Shown: positions 52,727 through 63,348, counted from the stretch's first letter. The stretch: 64,000 bases of DNA from Phormidium tenue FACHB-886 (GCF_014764505.1 NZ_JACXWX010000005.1:124001-188000), one strand, 5' to 3'. Made by a program: numbers and translations. The notes: generated from the sequence alone by a model not told the origin.

Positions 52727-54202
52727 ATGACTTTTACCACTCTAACGTTCATTGTTCTGCTGGCCTTTACCTTTGTAGTTTACTGGAGCATTCCCAAGCG
52801 ATCGATACAAAATATCTTCGTTTTTATTATCAGCTATGTTTTTTATGGCTGGTTTAATCCGTTTTACTGTATCTTTCTCTTTGCTTCCAGTGTGATTGAT
52901 TACTCGTGCGCCTTGGGAATCGATCGCTTCAATGATCCTAAGATCCGCCGTGCATTACTCTGCACCTCGCTCTGTTTTAACTTAGGAACACTAGGATATT
53001 TCAAGTACTGGAACTTCTTCACTGACAACGTGAGGGAAGCACTAGCGGCTGTTGGCTGGCAGCTCGATTTTGTGACTGTTAATGTTCTGTTGCCGGTGGG
53101 CATCAGCTTCTACACGTTCCAAAGCCTCAGCTATACAATCGACGTTTATCTGAAGAAGCAGCGAGCTACAACAGATTTAATTGTGTATCTCAGCTATCTG
53201 GCATTCTTTCCGCAGCTTGTTGCAGGACCTATCGATCGCGCAACTGATCTGCTGCCCTACTTCTTACGCAATCGCGTTTTCAATTATTCAATTGCGGTTA
53301 ATGGCTGCCGTCAGATCCTTTGGGGTTTCTTCAAAAAGATGGTGATTGCAGATAATCTCTCACCCATCGTGGACGCAGCGTATGGATATGGAGGAGTCGA
53401 TCGATTTACAGGACCGCAGCTGGCATTTGCCACGGTTGCATTTGCGCTACAGATCTACTGTGATTTCTCAGCTTATTCTGATATTGCGATCGGCACTGCA
53501 AGGTTGTTTGGCTTCGATTTGATGCGAAACTTTGCCTATCCTTATTTCTCGCAGTCGATGTCAGAATTCTGGCGGCGCTGGCATATCTCCTTGTCTAGCT
53601 GGCTCAAAGATTACGTCTATATTCCTCTAGGCGGTAGCCGAGTTCCCCCGTTTCGTAGAGGCGTCAACGTGATGGTAACGTTTCTGTTGAGCGGGTTATG
53701 GCATGGCGCATCTTGGAACTATGTCATGTGGGGCGGCATTCATGGGGCTGTAATTCTGACGGAAAGGCTGTGGATTGGCAATGCACCCACTCTCAAGGAA
53801 AATGACATTCCCGGAGGGCGAGAGTTTTTGCCCAGCCCCAAGGTATTGCTGCGGATGCTAATCACCTTTACCTTGGTTTGCATCGCCTGGGTATTCTTCC
53901 GAGCGGAAGGCTTCACAACAGCGCTCACGGTGCTACGAAAGGTTGCCACCGAGAGTTTCCAACCCGCTGCCTATCGATCGTTTGCCACTGTGTTTGATGC
54001 CGCACCGCTCGACAGTAGCGTTCTGCTGGTATTAAGCCTGAGCTTCATCCTGATGGAATGGATTCATCGCCACCAGCCGCACCCTTTAGAAATTGGCAAG
54101 CTGTCGCCTTCTTTACGGTGGGTTATTTATTCCATCTTCATTTGGCTGACGCTATTTTGGGGTACTTGGAACACAGGTCAATTCGTTTATTTCCAATTTT
54201 GA
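52727..54202 (+). CDS. MBOAT-family O-acyltransferase (AlgI-like)
   Basis: A 491-residue integral membrane protein with about 10-12 helices. AlgI-type motifs: GISFYTFQSLSYTIDVY, FFPQLVAGPIDR, the FWRRWHISLSSWLKDYVYIPLGGSR signature region (quoted here only in part as WRRWHISLS), and SGLWHGASW with the likely catalytic His. These proteins move acetyl groups across the membrane to polysaccharides. The next gene, 3 bp away, is an SGNH-like partner, the same pairing as in alginate or cellulose acetylation systems. The acceptor glycan is unknown. Confidence 0.92.
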   Translation: MTFTTLTFIVLLAFTFVVYWSIPKRSIQNIFVFIISYVFYGWFNPFYCIFLFASSVIDYSCALGIDRFNDPKIRRALLCTSLCFNLGTLGYFKYWNFFTDNVREALAAVGWQLDFVTVNVLLPVGISFYTFQSLSYTIDVYLKKQRATTDLIVYLSYLAFFPQLVAGPIDRATDLLPYFLRNRVFNYSIAVNGCRQILWGFFKKMVIADNLSPIVDAAYGYGGVDRFTGPQLAFATVAFALQIYCDFSAYSDIAIGTARLFGFDLMRNFAYPYFSQSMSEFWRRWHISLSSWLKDYVYIPLGGSRVPPFRRGVNVMVTFLLSGLWHGASWNYVMWGGIHGAVILTERLWIGNAPTLKENDIPGGREFLPSPKVLLRMLITFTLVCIAWVFFRAEGFTTALTVLRKVATESFQPAAYRSFATVFDAAPLDSSVLLVLSLSFILMEWIHRHQPHPLEIGKLSPSLRWVIYSIFIWLTLFWGTWNTGQFVYFQF

Positions 54203-54205
54203 ACC

Positions 54206-55174
54206 ATGGTAGGAATGCAGAAGTTCATCTACAAACTTTCAGGGTTTGCGGCCATGCAGGCTGTGCTGTTGGGAGGGTTTATGCTGCCCTATTTTGTGAA
54301 TCACAAATTAACAGTAGAAGATGGATTCATGGCAGGGACGCTCGACAAACATGCGCTTTTGCAGCAGCAACCCTCACCACGATTGATTTTTGTAGGAGGA
54401 TCTGCTTTTGCCTTTGGCAATAATTCAGAATACATTGCTCAGCAGGTGGGGGCACAATATCACCCAATCAATATGGGGCTGCATGCGGGCTTGGGCATGC
54501 AGTATATGCTGAATGAAATTCAAAATGGTCTCAAACCCGGTGATGTTGTTGTGCTGTCGTTTGAGTATGAGAATTTTGTCGACTTTCCACCCGGACCTAA
54601 AGATGTGTCTGATGTGCTAGAAGCGCGCTGGCAGAACGTACAATATGTGCCGCTCAATTATTTACCTGCCCTTTTGGACAAAGGACTGGTAAATGGAGGC
54701 GGCATTCTACGCCGATCGCTGCAATCTTTGACGGGCGAAATTAACCGTGAACCCTTTTATCAGCGCAGCACCTTCAATAAGTACGGTGATGTAGTAGGTC
54801 ACTACGAACTTCCTAGCCTCACCGAGGAGGTGGCAAGCGACGGCAAAACGTTTGAGTTTCAGCCCCAAGCCATTCAGCAGGCAGTTCAGTACATGAATGA
54901 TTTCTATGCAGTCGCTAAAGCGAAAGATGTGAAAGTAGTTTACGTGTACCCGCCCTTAGTCGATCGCCTGCTGCTTAAGAGCCAACCAGAAATACAAAAA
55001 ATTGAATCAGCGCTGTCAAACGAGTTAAAATTCCCAGTTCTCGATCGCCCCGCAGATGTAGCTTATCCGGATAGCTACTATTTTGATACTCGCTATCACC
55101 TGAATAAGATAGGAGTTGATGCGCGATCGAAACACCTTGTAGAGAAGCTATCGCAGTATCTCAAGGCTGAATAG
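54206..55174 (+). CDS. SGNH/GDSL-like extracytoplasmic acyltransferase partner
   Basis: A 322-residue protein with an N-terminal signal-anchor helix (about 10-30) and a periplasmic SGNH-hydrolase-like domain. VGGSAFAFG has the likely nucleophile Ser66, and DTRYHLN near the end offers D294 and H298 for the Asp-x-x-His pair. Such proteins (AlgJ/AlgX- or DltD-like) finish transfer of the acetyl group to the polysaccharide. It starts 3 bp after the MBOAT gene, so translation is probably coupled. Confidence 0.82.
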   Translation: MVGMQKFIYKLSGFAAMQAVLLGGFMLPYFVNHKLTVEDGFMAGTLDKHALLQQQPSPRLIFVGGSAFAFGNNSEYIAQQVGAQYHPINMGLHAGLGMQYMLNEIQNGLKPGDVVVLSFEYENFVDFPPGPKDVSDVLEARWQNVQYVPLNYLPALLDKGLVNGGGILRRSLQSLTGEINREPFYQRSTFNKYGDVVGHYELPSLTEEVASDGKTFEFQPQAIQQAVQYMNDFYAVAKAKDVKVVYVYPPLVDRLLLKSQPEIQKIESALSNELKFPVLDRPADVAYPDSYYFDTRYHLNKIGVDARSKHLVEKLSQYLKAE

Positions 55175-55336
55175 AAAATAATCATACTTCACCAAGTCTC
55201 AACTTTGTTGAAACGCTGGTAAAGGATTAGCTAATTCAGCCAAATTAATAGATTTAGATGAGCCTATGTGATGAAATTGAGAAAGCTCTAGTTTGATTGG
55301 TGTGAAACATTAAGTAAGTTAAAGGGGCAGAGTGGT

Positions 55337-56164
55337 ATGAGGAAGTGTGTATCAGAGCTTTATAACCTTCATTCTGGTGAAGATATTTATGTGATTGGCA
55401 CAGGCGCAAGCCTGAGAACATTTCCACTATCATTGTTCAATAACAAAATTACGATTGGCCTAAACCAAACCTGGCGAACGATTCCTACGCGCTATAGCAT
55501 CACTATTCATCCCGATCTCAGTATTCCTGAGTTTCTGCCTGGAGAGCAGCCGCATCCGGAGATCACCTGGATCACCAAGTACGAGAAAACTAAAGCCCTG
55601 GTGACACCAGAGCAGCTGCAATACGCCGAGGAACACTTCTACTTTTTTGAGATGGAGGGTCGCCCCAATACCCAGCCACCCGACAAGCCGACCGACTCAG
55701 GACGAATTTTGGACTGGGTTCGTCAACCTACAGACAATAAACTGTATTTGTGGACTTCGATCGCCCAGGCAGGGGTCAATCTTGCTGCAAATCTAGGCGC
55801 AAAAAATATCATTCTGGTCGGCTGCGATAACTGCGCTTTGCTGGGCAATAATCACGTTCACAAGCAGCATACACGCTGGCGCAACGCCACCCCAGACACG
55901 CGCTACCGGGAATACTACGAAGGGCTGGCAGAAATGCGTCCAGTGCTGCGTGAGCGAGGCGTGAACTTGGTCAGCATGACACCCTTCTTGAGTTTGGAAG
56001 CGCCTGAACAGGATTTTGAGCGACTGTGCCAAGAACTTGATCAACCGACGTTCGTTGCTAGCGGTGCAGATATTTCACCTCAGCTAAATCTGCGGGACTA
56101 CTACATCGATCGGTTTAAGCGGCAGTTAAAGCAGGTTGCCAAAAAAGTAATGCCAATCGGCTAA
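55337..56164 (+). CDS. DUF115-like protein
   Basis: A 275-residue soluble protein with a Rossmann-like start (IYVIGTGASL) and the motifs TIGLNQTWR and NIILVGCDNC. These fit DUF115 / MptE-like proteins, which are often linked to surface glycan assembly (motility accessory or sialic-acid-like transfer) as well as pterin metabolism. Residue-level function cannot be set. The context of acyltransferase and glycosyltransferase genes favours a glycan role. Confidence 0.72.
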   Translation: MRKCVSELYNLHSGEDIYVIGTGASLRTFPLSLFNNKITIGLNQTWRTIPTRYSITIHPDLSIPEFLPGEQPHPEITWITKYEKTKALVTPEQLQYAEEHFYFFEMEGRPNTQPPDKPTDSGRILDWVRQPTDNKLYLWTSIAQAGVNLAANLGAKNIILVGCDNCALLGNNHVHKQHTRWRNATPDTRYREYYEGLAEMRPVLRERGVNLVSMTPFLSLEAPEQDFERLCQELDQPTFVASGADISPQLNLRDYYIDRFKRQLKQVAKKVMPIG

Positions 56165-56210
56165 GGCTGGCGCTCGAGGCTTCGGGGTGGTTCTATATCT
56201 ATAGCTCTTC

Positions 56211-56247
56211 AATTTGAGCCTAATTTGAGCCTAATTTGAACTCAAAT
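56211..56247. repeat. 11-bp direct repeat ending in a palindrome
   Basis: AATTTGAGCCT occurs twice in tandem (56211-56221 and 56222-56232), then AATTTGAACTCAAATT, which can pair with the repeats (AATTTGAG with CTCAAATT at 56240-56247). Small intergenic repeat of unknown purpose. Confidence 0.85.
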
Positions 56248-56394
56248 TGTTTGTGAACGCCAGCTCTTGGCGCTCGCAACCTGATTCTGTGCGGTTTTGA
56301 AGACTATAGAAATTGGTTCGTAAGAATTAAGCGATGAAATCATCAGGGCTGTATTCCTGTCTCACGATCACCTGTTAGATTCCTGAAATCATTG

Positions 56395-57222
56395 ATGAAC
56401 ACATTACTTGATACCATAAGCCCTGACCAAATTTTTACTGATCCATTTCCGCATATTGTAATTACAGATGCACTAGAGGAGCAACTCTGTAGACGATTAA
56501 TTGAACAGTTTCCTTCGATCGATTTGCTTTCAAATGGAAAGCTGACGACCAGTAACGAGCGCTTTAGCTATCCCACACGCGACGTGCTGAACAATCTTGA
56601 AATTAGTCCGCTCTGGCGAGAATTCATTCAGGCTCAAAGCTCACCTACATTCTGGAGTCAGATTGTTCGCTTGTTCAAGCCAGAAATTCTCAGGCTACAT
56701 CCATCCTTTGAGCAAACCTTTGGTGCAATCGACAGCCTTCAGCCAGGCGTTCGCAAAGTCGATAATTTCTCCACTGCAGATGTGCTGTTAGACGCGCAGA
56801 TTTGCATCAATGCGCCCGTACTGCAGCCTTCTCCCTTGATTAAGCAGGCGCATGTTGACCGCCCCCAGGTGGTTTATGCAGGGCTTTACTACTTGCGGCA
56901 TCCAGACGATCGATCTACAGGCGGCAATTTGGAGATTTATCGCTTCAAAGGCAAACCCTATAGCCTTCAGGGACAGTACATTGACGACAAATATATTGAG
57001 CGGGTCAAGACAGTGCAATATGAGCGCAATGTGCTGGTGCTGTTTATTAACTCGGTGCAATCGCTACATGGAGTGACTGTTCGATCGGTCACAGAAACGC
57101 CCCGCTGTTTTGTAAACTTGATTGGCGAAGTCAAGCAGCCACTGTATGACTTGCGTGCCTATCAAGAAAAGCAAAACTTGGTGTCTCAGTTTACCCGCAG
57201 ATTATCAAGTGTGAAACCCTAA
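56395..57222 (+). CDS. 2OG-Fe(II) oxygenase-like protein
   Basis: A 275-residue soluble protein. It has the iron-binding triad pattern H153-x-D155 (AHVDRP) and H225 (SLHGVTV), with R237 (TPRCF) at the place that binds 2-oxoglutarate, and a GGNLEIYR strand between them. Enzymes of this kind hydroxylate or otherwise oxidise small molecules, lipids, sugars or proteins. It sits inside the surface-glycan region, so a glycan or secondary-metabolite substrate is likely but unknown. Confidence 0.8.
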   Translation: MNTLLDTISPDQIFTDPFPHIVITDALEEQLCRRLIEQFPSIDLLSNGKLTTSNERFSYPTRDVLNNLEISPLWREFIQAQSSPTFWSQIVRLFKPEILRLHPSFEQTFGAIDSLQPGVRKVDNFSTADVLLDAQICINAPVLQPSPLIKQAHVDRPQVVYAGLYYLRHPDDRSTGGNLEIYRFKGKPYSLQGQYIDDKYIERVKTVQYERNVLVLFINSVQSLHGVTVRSVTETPRCFVNLIGEVKQPLYDLRAYQEKQNLVSQFTRRLSSVKP

Positions 57223-57236
57223 TTGGAATGCTTCTG

Positions 57237-57272
57237 GTTTTGGGTAGGGTGACTACCCACCCTACCCAAAAC
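57237..57272. terminator. Intrinsic terminator (15-bp perfect stem)
   Basis: A perfect 15-bp stem (57237-57251 with 57258-57272, 6-nt loop) directly after the oxygenase-like gene. The T-rich/A-rich ends allow use in either direction. Confidence 0.88.
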
Positions 57273-57386
57273 TAGTGCTTAAACAATAGCCCATTGGCGT
57301 TCAATTCGGCTGCACTGAGTTTTTGTCCGGATAGTTCAATGCAGATTACGAAACGTCTAATTTAAGACTAGCACTAGTTCAAAACC

Positions 57387-58775
57387 ATGAAAATCTTTGT
57401 GTCCAGTCGCTCCCTGTTGTTTTCTCAAGTCTACCAGCATCGACTAGACCTCTTAGTTTTGGTCTTCTTGCTAATTGAGGCGAGCTTAATTTCGTTCGCT
57501 GGCTCTCAACTCGTTGATCCTGTCCTGCTAAAAGATTACACCGAAGATGTTTGGTTTGGCTCCGACATCGAGCGTGTTTTTGGCAACCTCACGGATCGCG
57601 GCAGCAACTATTTTCGTGCCAAAGTGCATCCTCTATTTCCCCTGCTCACCTTCCCAGTCACTAAGCTAGTGATGCTTGTCGCTAGCTTGCCGCCTATCGA
57701 AGCAGTTAGGGTGGTGAATGCGGGGACAACGGCCCTATGGGCAGGCACGATGTTTATCACGCTGCGGCTAATTGGCTGCCGTCGCTCGGATGCGGCTCTA
57801 TTGAGTGTGTTGATGCTGTCTAGTGCCGCAGCCCTTTTTTGGACTGTGATTCCAGAGTCTTTTTTGTTTGGTTCGCTGACTTTGGTGATCGCCCTTTGCT
57901 TTGTCGCTTTGAGCCAGCACAAACCGCTTTCGCCAGTTTGGGGAGTTGTGGTCAGCGCGTTGACGTTGAGCATTACGACCACAAACTGGATGGTGGGAAT
58001 GATCGCCACGACTGTGAGCTACTCGTGGAAACGATCGCTCATAGTCACCGCTGCTGCTTTAGGTGCTGTGTTGGTGCTGTGGCGAGTACAGTATCACTTT
58101 TTTTCGTCTGCTACGTTCTTCATCGGCAATTTTGGCGAAGAAACCAACTACATTTTGCCGTCTACATCAGGTGGACCGCTCAGAGTCTTTCTGGCTTTTG
58201 TGTTTCACACGATGGTCATGCCAGCAATACGGCTGCTGCCCAGTAACCGCAGTCAACCCGAGTGGCCCATGCTCAGCGTTCAGCTAACAGATCCAGGCTC
58301 AGGTGGTTTTTGGGGCATTGTGTCGGTGGGCTTGTGGGCAGTGCTGCTGCTGCTGGGTATCTGGAGCTGTTTTACAGTTCGGCAAAACCTGAAATTTCGG
58401 ATTGCGCTGGCGCTGGGGCTGCTAGGACAGTTGCTGCTTTACACGGTGTATGGAGAAGAAACTTTTCTGTATGCCATCCACATCGTGCCGTTTCTAATTG
58501 GGCTATGTGCGATCGCCACGCTAACTCGGTTCCGCATCCTGACTCTCGTTCTGACAGCGCTGTTATTGATTACCGTCAGCGTCAACAATAGCATCCTGTT
58601 TGGTCAGGCGACTGCCTTTCTCAAATTCCGGGGACCTTTACGCGAACAACAGCCTCAAAGCAATGTTGAAGGAACTATACAGCCTGCTCAATTCGTCCTT
58701 GAGCAAGCCACGTTGCAGGCAAGCTTCAATCCAGAAATACCGCTCAACAGCCCTTATATAGAGCTTCGCACCTGA
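57387..58775 (+). CDS. Multi-pass membrane protein, GT-C-like
   Basis: A 462-residue protein with about 9-10 transmembrane helices and an exposed C-terminal tail. The first loop contains acidic residues (SDIERVFGNLTDR) and KVHPLFPLL, the pattern seen in GT-C/PMT-like glycosyltransferases that use lipid-linked sugars. I cannot confirm the fold. It lies between oxygenase and glycosyltransferase genes of the surface-glycan region. Confidence 0.68.
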   Translation: MKIFVSSRSLLFSQVYQHRLDLLVLVFLLIEASLISFAGSQLVDPVLLKDYTEDVWFGSDIERVFGNLTDRGSNYFRAKVHPLFPLLTFPVTKLVMLVASLPPIEAVRVVNAGTTALWAGTMFITLRLIGCRRSDAALLSVLMLSSAAALFWTVIPESFLFGSLTLVIALCFVALSQHKPLSPVWGVVVSALTLSITTTNWMVGMIATTVSYSWKRSLIVTAAALGAVLVLWRVQYHFFSSATFFIGNFGEETNYILPSTSGGPLRVFLAFVFHTMVMPAIRLLPSNRSQPEWPMLSVQLTDPGSGGFWGIVSVGLWAVLLLLGIWSCFTVRQNLKFRIALALGLLGQLLLYTVYGEETFLYAIHIVPFLIGLCAIATLTRFRILTLVLTALLLITVSVNNSILFGQATAFLKFRGPLREQQPQSNVEGTIQPAQFVLEQATLQASFNPEIPLNSPYIELRT

Positions 58776-58873
58776 ATGAAGAGAATTGTTGAAAGCGCCA
58801 CGGCGTGAAGCTGCAAATGGCAATGGTTTGGAGATCGAAGGCAAAGCGCCGTAATCGGCAGATGAGGTAAAGT

Positions 58874-59854
58874 ATGGGTCAGTCAATTCACCAAAAAGTG
58901 CGGCAGGTTAACCAAAAACTATTGGGCAAGCTGCGTGAAACGGGGCTTCTCGGCAAATATGATTTAGTTTTTGTCATCCACCCTGGCAATCGTGGCTGGA
59001 TTCTGGATGCGATTTGCAAAGAAATTGCCAACTATTTTCCTGGAACCTGCTACTTCCACTACGCCACTTCCCATTTGCCGCCGGCTGATGCTTACTTCTT
59101 TTCCCACTATTCGCTGCTGGTTTCCTCGCTTCAAGCCAACCCAGATCTAGTCAAACGCAAGCTGCTGGTTTGGTTTACCCATCCCCGCTCTGAGTCAGAG
59201 ACTGGCTTGAGCGATCGCCAGCTCTATAGCGCGCTCAACCAAGCCACTAAAATTATCTGCACCTGCTCTCAGTTTGTCGATCTGCTGCATGAGAAAGGGG
59301 TTGACCCCAGCCGCACCACGTTTGTTCTGGGTGCAGCCGATCCCGACTTGTTTCAGCCGCACTCGCGGTCGACGGGGGCGATCGGCTTTAGCACCGCCTA
59401 CTATGCTCGTAAATCCCCCGATCTAGTTTTAGAGATTATTAAGCAGCTGCCACACCGTCCTTTTATTCTGCTGGGCAAGGGCTGGGAAGCTTACGATCGG
59501 TTCACTGAGCTGAAGGCACTGGAAAATTTCTCCTACGTGCAAGCACCTTATGCAGAGTATCCCCACTACTATTCGCAGATGGATGTGTTTGTTTCCCCTG
59601 CCAAGTTGGAAGGTGGACCCATCCCTCTGATCGAAACGATGATGTGCAATGTGGTTCCCGTCGCCAGCAAAACTGGCTTTGCCCCAGATATTATCCAACA
59701 CGGCGAAAATGGCTTTTTGTTTGAGACAGACAGCCCTGCTGAAGTGGTTTGCGAATTAATAGAGCAAGCGTTTCAGATCAAAACTGATGTACGAGCAACG
59801 GTCGAACACTTAAGCTGGAAAAACTTTTCATCAGAAATTCAAACATTCTTGTAG
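58874..59854 (+). CDS. Glycosyltransferase family 4-type
   Basis: A 326-residue soluble GT-B enzyme. The second half has the GT1 nucleotide-sugar site: FILLGKGWEAYD, then VFVSPAKLEGGPIPLIETMMCNVVPVAS with the E-x7-E pattern, and NGFLFETDSPAEV. The N-terminal half is a Rossmann acceptor domain. It probably adds a sugar to a surface polysaccharide or lipid. Confidence 0.88.
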   Translation: MGQSIHQKVRQVNQKLLGKLRETGLLGKYDLVFVIHPGNRGWILDAICKEIANYFPGTCYFHYATSHLPPADAYFFSHYSLLVSSLQANPDLVKRKLLVWFTHPRSESETGLSDRQLYSALNQATKIICTCSQFVDLLHEKGVDPSRTTFVLGAADPDLFQPHSRSTGAIGFSTAYYARKSPDLVLEIIKQLPHRPFILLGKGWEAYDRFTELKALENFSYVQAPYAEYPHYYSQMDVFVSPAKLEGGPIPLIETMMCNVVPVASKTGFAPDIIQHGENGFLFETDSPAEVVCELIEQAFQIKTDVRATVEHLSWKNFSSEIQTFL

Positions 59855-59862
59855 TAATTTTG

Positions 59863-59884
59863 CGGAGCGACCTGTCGCGCTCCG
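59863..59884 (+). terminator. Hairpin after the GT4 gene
   Basis: A 7-bp perfect stem (CGGAGCG, 59863-59869, with 59878-59884, 8-nt loop) followed by TTATTA. Probably ends the GT4 transcript before the kds genes. Confidence 0.65.
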
Positions 59885-60035
59885 TTATTAGAAAGAAGAG
59901 GGTGATTCTGTCAAGAAATTTTAGTTAGCACTGAGCCTTTTGTGAAACGCACAGGCAGTTTCCTTCTGCTTGGCTCAGCCAATCGCCCTGTAGAAGGTGC
60001 AATCTACCATCTGTTCCTTCAATACCAAGGTTTTT

Positions 60036-61028
60036 ATGCAGCTATCTGTCGATTCCCGTCCGACGCATGAAGCAATTGAACTGCTGAAATTAGAAGCGGA
60101 TGCTATCAACCGGGCAGCAGAACGCTTGCAGTATGACCAGCTAGAGCGATCGCTCAGCCTGCTAGCAACCTGTACCGGCAAAGTGGTTTTATCTGGGGTG
60201 GGCAAGTCTGGGATTGTCGCTCAAAAGATCGCTGCCACGCTCAACAGCATCGGCACGGTTGCAGTGTATCTCCATCCTTGTGACGCACTGCACGGTGATC
60301 TGGGCATTGTCACAGCAGCAGATGTGGTGATGCTGCTCAGCAACAGCGGCGAAACAGAAGAACTCATCGAGATGCTGCCCCACTTAAAGCATCGCCAAGT
60401 GCCCATCATTGCTATTTTGGGCAACCTCAACTCCACGCTAGCAGCACAGGCAGATGCGGTACTAGATGCTGGCGTGGATCGGGAAGCTTGCCCGCTCAAC
60501 TTAGCGCCCACCACCAGCACAACAGTGGCGCTGGCGATCGGCGATGCCCTCTCTATGACGCTTCTGCAGCGACACGGGCTCACTGCAGAAGACTTTGCGC
60601 TCAATCACCCGGCAGGGCGGCTGGGCAAGCGGCTGACGCTGAAGGTGCTGGATCTGATTGCGGCAGAATCTCGCTCCGTCAAGGTGCTGCCCGAAGCTTC
60701 TTGGATCGAAGTGCTAGGCGCCATCAGTGCAGGTGGACTGGGTGCAGTGAGCGTCGTAGATTCTGACGATCGGCTATTGGGCATCATTACCGACGGCGAT
60801 CTGCGGCGGTGGGTGCAGAAGGTGGAACTGTCGGAGCTGAAAAATCTGCAAGCCGGAACGATGATGACCGCAAACCCGACCGTTGTATCACCGCTGCTGC
60901 TCGCCTACGAGGCACTGCAAATGATGGAAAATCGCCCCTCGCAGATTTCTGTGCTACCTGTGGTGGACGCTGCCCAGCAGTATATTGGGCTGGTACGGAT
61001 ACACGACATTATCCGGAGCGGCCTGTAG
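60036..61028 (+). CDS. kdsD: D-arabinose 5-phosphate isomerase
   Basis: KpsF/GutQ/KdsD-type isomerase of 330 residues that makes arabinose-5-phosphate from ribulose-5-phosphate, the first Kdo step. An SIS domain (about 30-195: VVLSGVGKSGIVAQKIAAT, HPCDALHGDLG, LLSNSGETEE, PTTSTTVALAIGDAL) is followed by two CBS units (about 210-325, TDGDLRR). The ATG at 60036 gives the usual length; a longer frame exists to 59997. It leads the kds cluster, 104 bp before kdsB. Confidence 0.94.
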   Translation: MQLSVDSRPTHEAIELLKLEADAINRAAERLQYDQLERSLSLLATCTGKVVLSGVGKSGIVAQKIAATLNSIGTVAVYLHPCDALHGDLGIVTAADVVMLLSNSGETEELIEMLPHLKHRQVPIIAILGNLNSTLAAQADAVLDAGVDREACPLNLAPTTSTTVALAIGDALSMTLLQRHGLTAEDFALNHPAGRLGKRLTLKVLDLIAAESRSVKVLPEASWIEVLGAISAGGLGAVSVVDSDDRLLGIITDGDLRRWVQKVELSELKNLQAGTMMTANPTVVSPLLLAYEALQMMENRPSQISVLPVVDAAQQYIGLVRIHDIIRSGL

Positions 61029-61132
61029 GGCGATCGATCTAGAAGATATACCTTGTTTGCCGCTAGGGGTGAGAGCAAGCGCCAAGTCGCAGACAGGGTA
61101 CAGAAGAGTTTTGCAATGGGAGAAAACAGGGT

Positions 61133-61864
61133 ATGAAGATCTTGGCAGTGATTCCGGCTCGGTATAACTCACAGCGCTTTCCAGGAAAACCGCTGGTAAA
61201 AATTGGCGATCGCCCGATGGTGCAGTGGGTGTATGAAGCCGCGAAGAGCTGTTCCGTCTTCAGCAAAGTTGTAGTGGCAACGGATAGCGATTTAATTGCA
61301 GAATGTGTCCGCAACTTCGGTGGTGAAGTAGAGATGACCCGGAGTGACCATGCAACGGGAACCGATCGCGTTGCTGAAGTAGCAGCCCGCTACCCAGAGA
61401 TGGAAGCAATTGCCAACGTGCAAGGCGATCAGCCGTTTGCCACACCGGAAATGCTAACGCAGCTCATGACCCCTTATCTGGAGGGCAAACTGCCAGATAT
61501 GACGACGCTGGCTTGTCCGCTGGAGCTGGAAAGTGGCTATGCCGATCCTAATGTGGTGAAGGTGCTGTGCGATTGTCACGGTCGTGCCCTCTATTTTTCA
61601 CGATCGCCTGTTCCGCACTTCCGCAATCCGGGTGTAGCGCCAGTGTTTCACCATCTAGGCTTGTATGCCTTTAGCCAGGCTTTTCTGGCTCAGTATTCGC
61701 AGCTCACCCCTACCCCGTTTGAGCAGTGCGAAGCGCTTGAACAGCTGCGGGTCTTGGAACACGGCTATCATATTCAGGTTTGCCTGACCGAGAAGGCAGT
61801 GCCGGAAGTGAATACCCCTGAAGATCTGATCCAGGCAGAAGCATTGGCGGCTGCAATCGCATAG
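61133..61864 (+). CDS. kdsB: 3-deoxy-manno-octulosonate cytidylyltransferase (CMP-Kdo synthetase)
   Basis: Activates Kdo with CTP to give CMP-Kdo. The 243-residue product has the family start VIPARYNSQRFPGKPL, VVATDS, MTRSDHATGTDRVAE, NVQGDQPFATPEML, YFSRSPVPHFR, HLGLYAFS and LEQLRVLEHGY. GGGAGAA upstream supports the ATG. Between kdsD and kdsA. Confidence 0.96.
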   Translation: MKILAVIPARYNSQRFPGKPLVKIGDRPMVQWVYEAAKSCSVFSKVVVATDSDLIAECVRNFGGEVEMTRSDHATGTDRVAEVAARYPEMEAIANVQGDQPFATPEMLTQLMTPYLEGKLPDMTTLACPLELESGYADPNVVKVLCDCHGRALYFSRSPVPHFRNPGVAPVFHHLGLYAFSQAFLAQYSQLTPTPFEQCEALEQLRVLEHGYHIQVCLTEKAVPEVNTPEDLIQAEALAAAIA

Positions 61865-61945
61865 CCCTGTGCAGGTAGCGACAATCGCCCCAATCTTCGT
61901 TTTAATTGAGAAGAATTAGCCCTTAGCGCATTAGGACAGAAATAG

Positions 61946-62794
<849 letters not shown>

Positions 62795-62802
62795 CGCCAA
62801 GG

Positions 62803-63348
62803 ATGTGTAGAGATATGCTGAACTCTGAAGACTTGCAAACGCGGCTCTCGAAAGTCAAGCTTTTGGCGCTAGATGTGGATGGGACGCTGACCGACGGTGG
62901 GCTTTACTACACCGACAGCGGCGAAGAACTCAAGAAGTTCAACGTCAAAGACGGTCAAGGAATAAAGTTAGTGCTGCAAACGGGTATCGACGTGGCGATT
63001 GTCTCGGCGAGTTCGTCTCCTTCCACACAGCACCGTGCTAAGAAGCTGGGAATTTCTCATGTGTATATCGGCATGGAGGACAAGCTAACGGTCATCCAAG
63101 CGCTGTGCGACCAGCTAGGAATCGATCTGATGCAGGTAGCTTATGTGGGCGATGATGTGAACGATTTGCCCGTGATGCAGGCGATCGGCTGTCCCATGAC
63201 AGTGGCAGATGCGATGCCGCAGAATCAGGAGTGCGCTTTCTACATCACCAAGCGTGCGGGTGGTGATGGAGCCGTTCGTGAGATCTGTGACTTAATTATC
63301 CTGAGCCAGCTGTCTGAAACTGGAAAAAAGAACTATAGCGATTCTTAG
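62803..63348 (+). CDS. kdsC: Kdo-8-phosphate phosphatase
   Basis: HAD-family phosphatase that releases free Kdo. 181 residues with LLALDVDGTLTDG (nucleophile Asp and D-x-D), FNVKDGQGIKL, VSASSS and AYVGDDVNDLPVM. It starts 8 bp after kdsA, so the two are coupled. Either the ATG at 62803 or at 62815 could be used. Confidence 0.95.
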   Translation: MCRDMLNSEDLQTRLSKVKLLALDVDGTLTDGGLYYTDSGEELKKFNVKDGQGIKLVLQTGIDVAIVSASSSPSTQHRAKKLGISHVYIGMEDKLTVIQALCDQLGIDLMQVAYVGDDVNDLPVMQAIGCPMTVADAMPQNQECAFYITKRAGGDGAVREICDLIILSQLSETGKKNYSDS

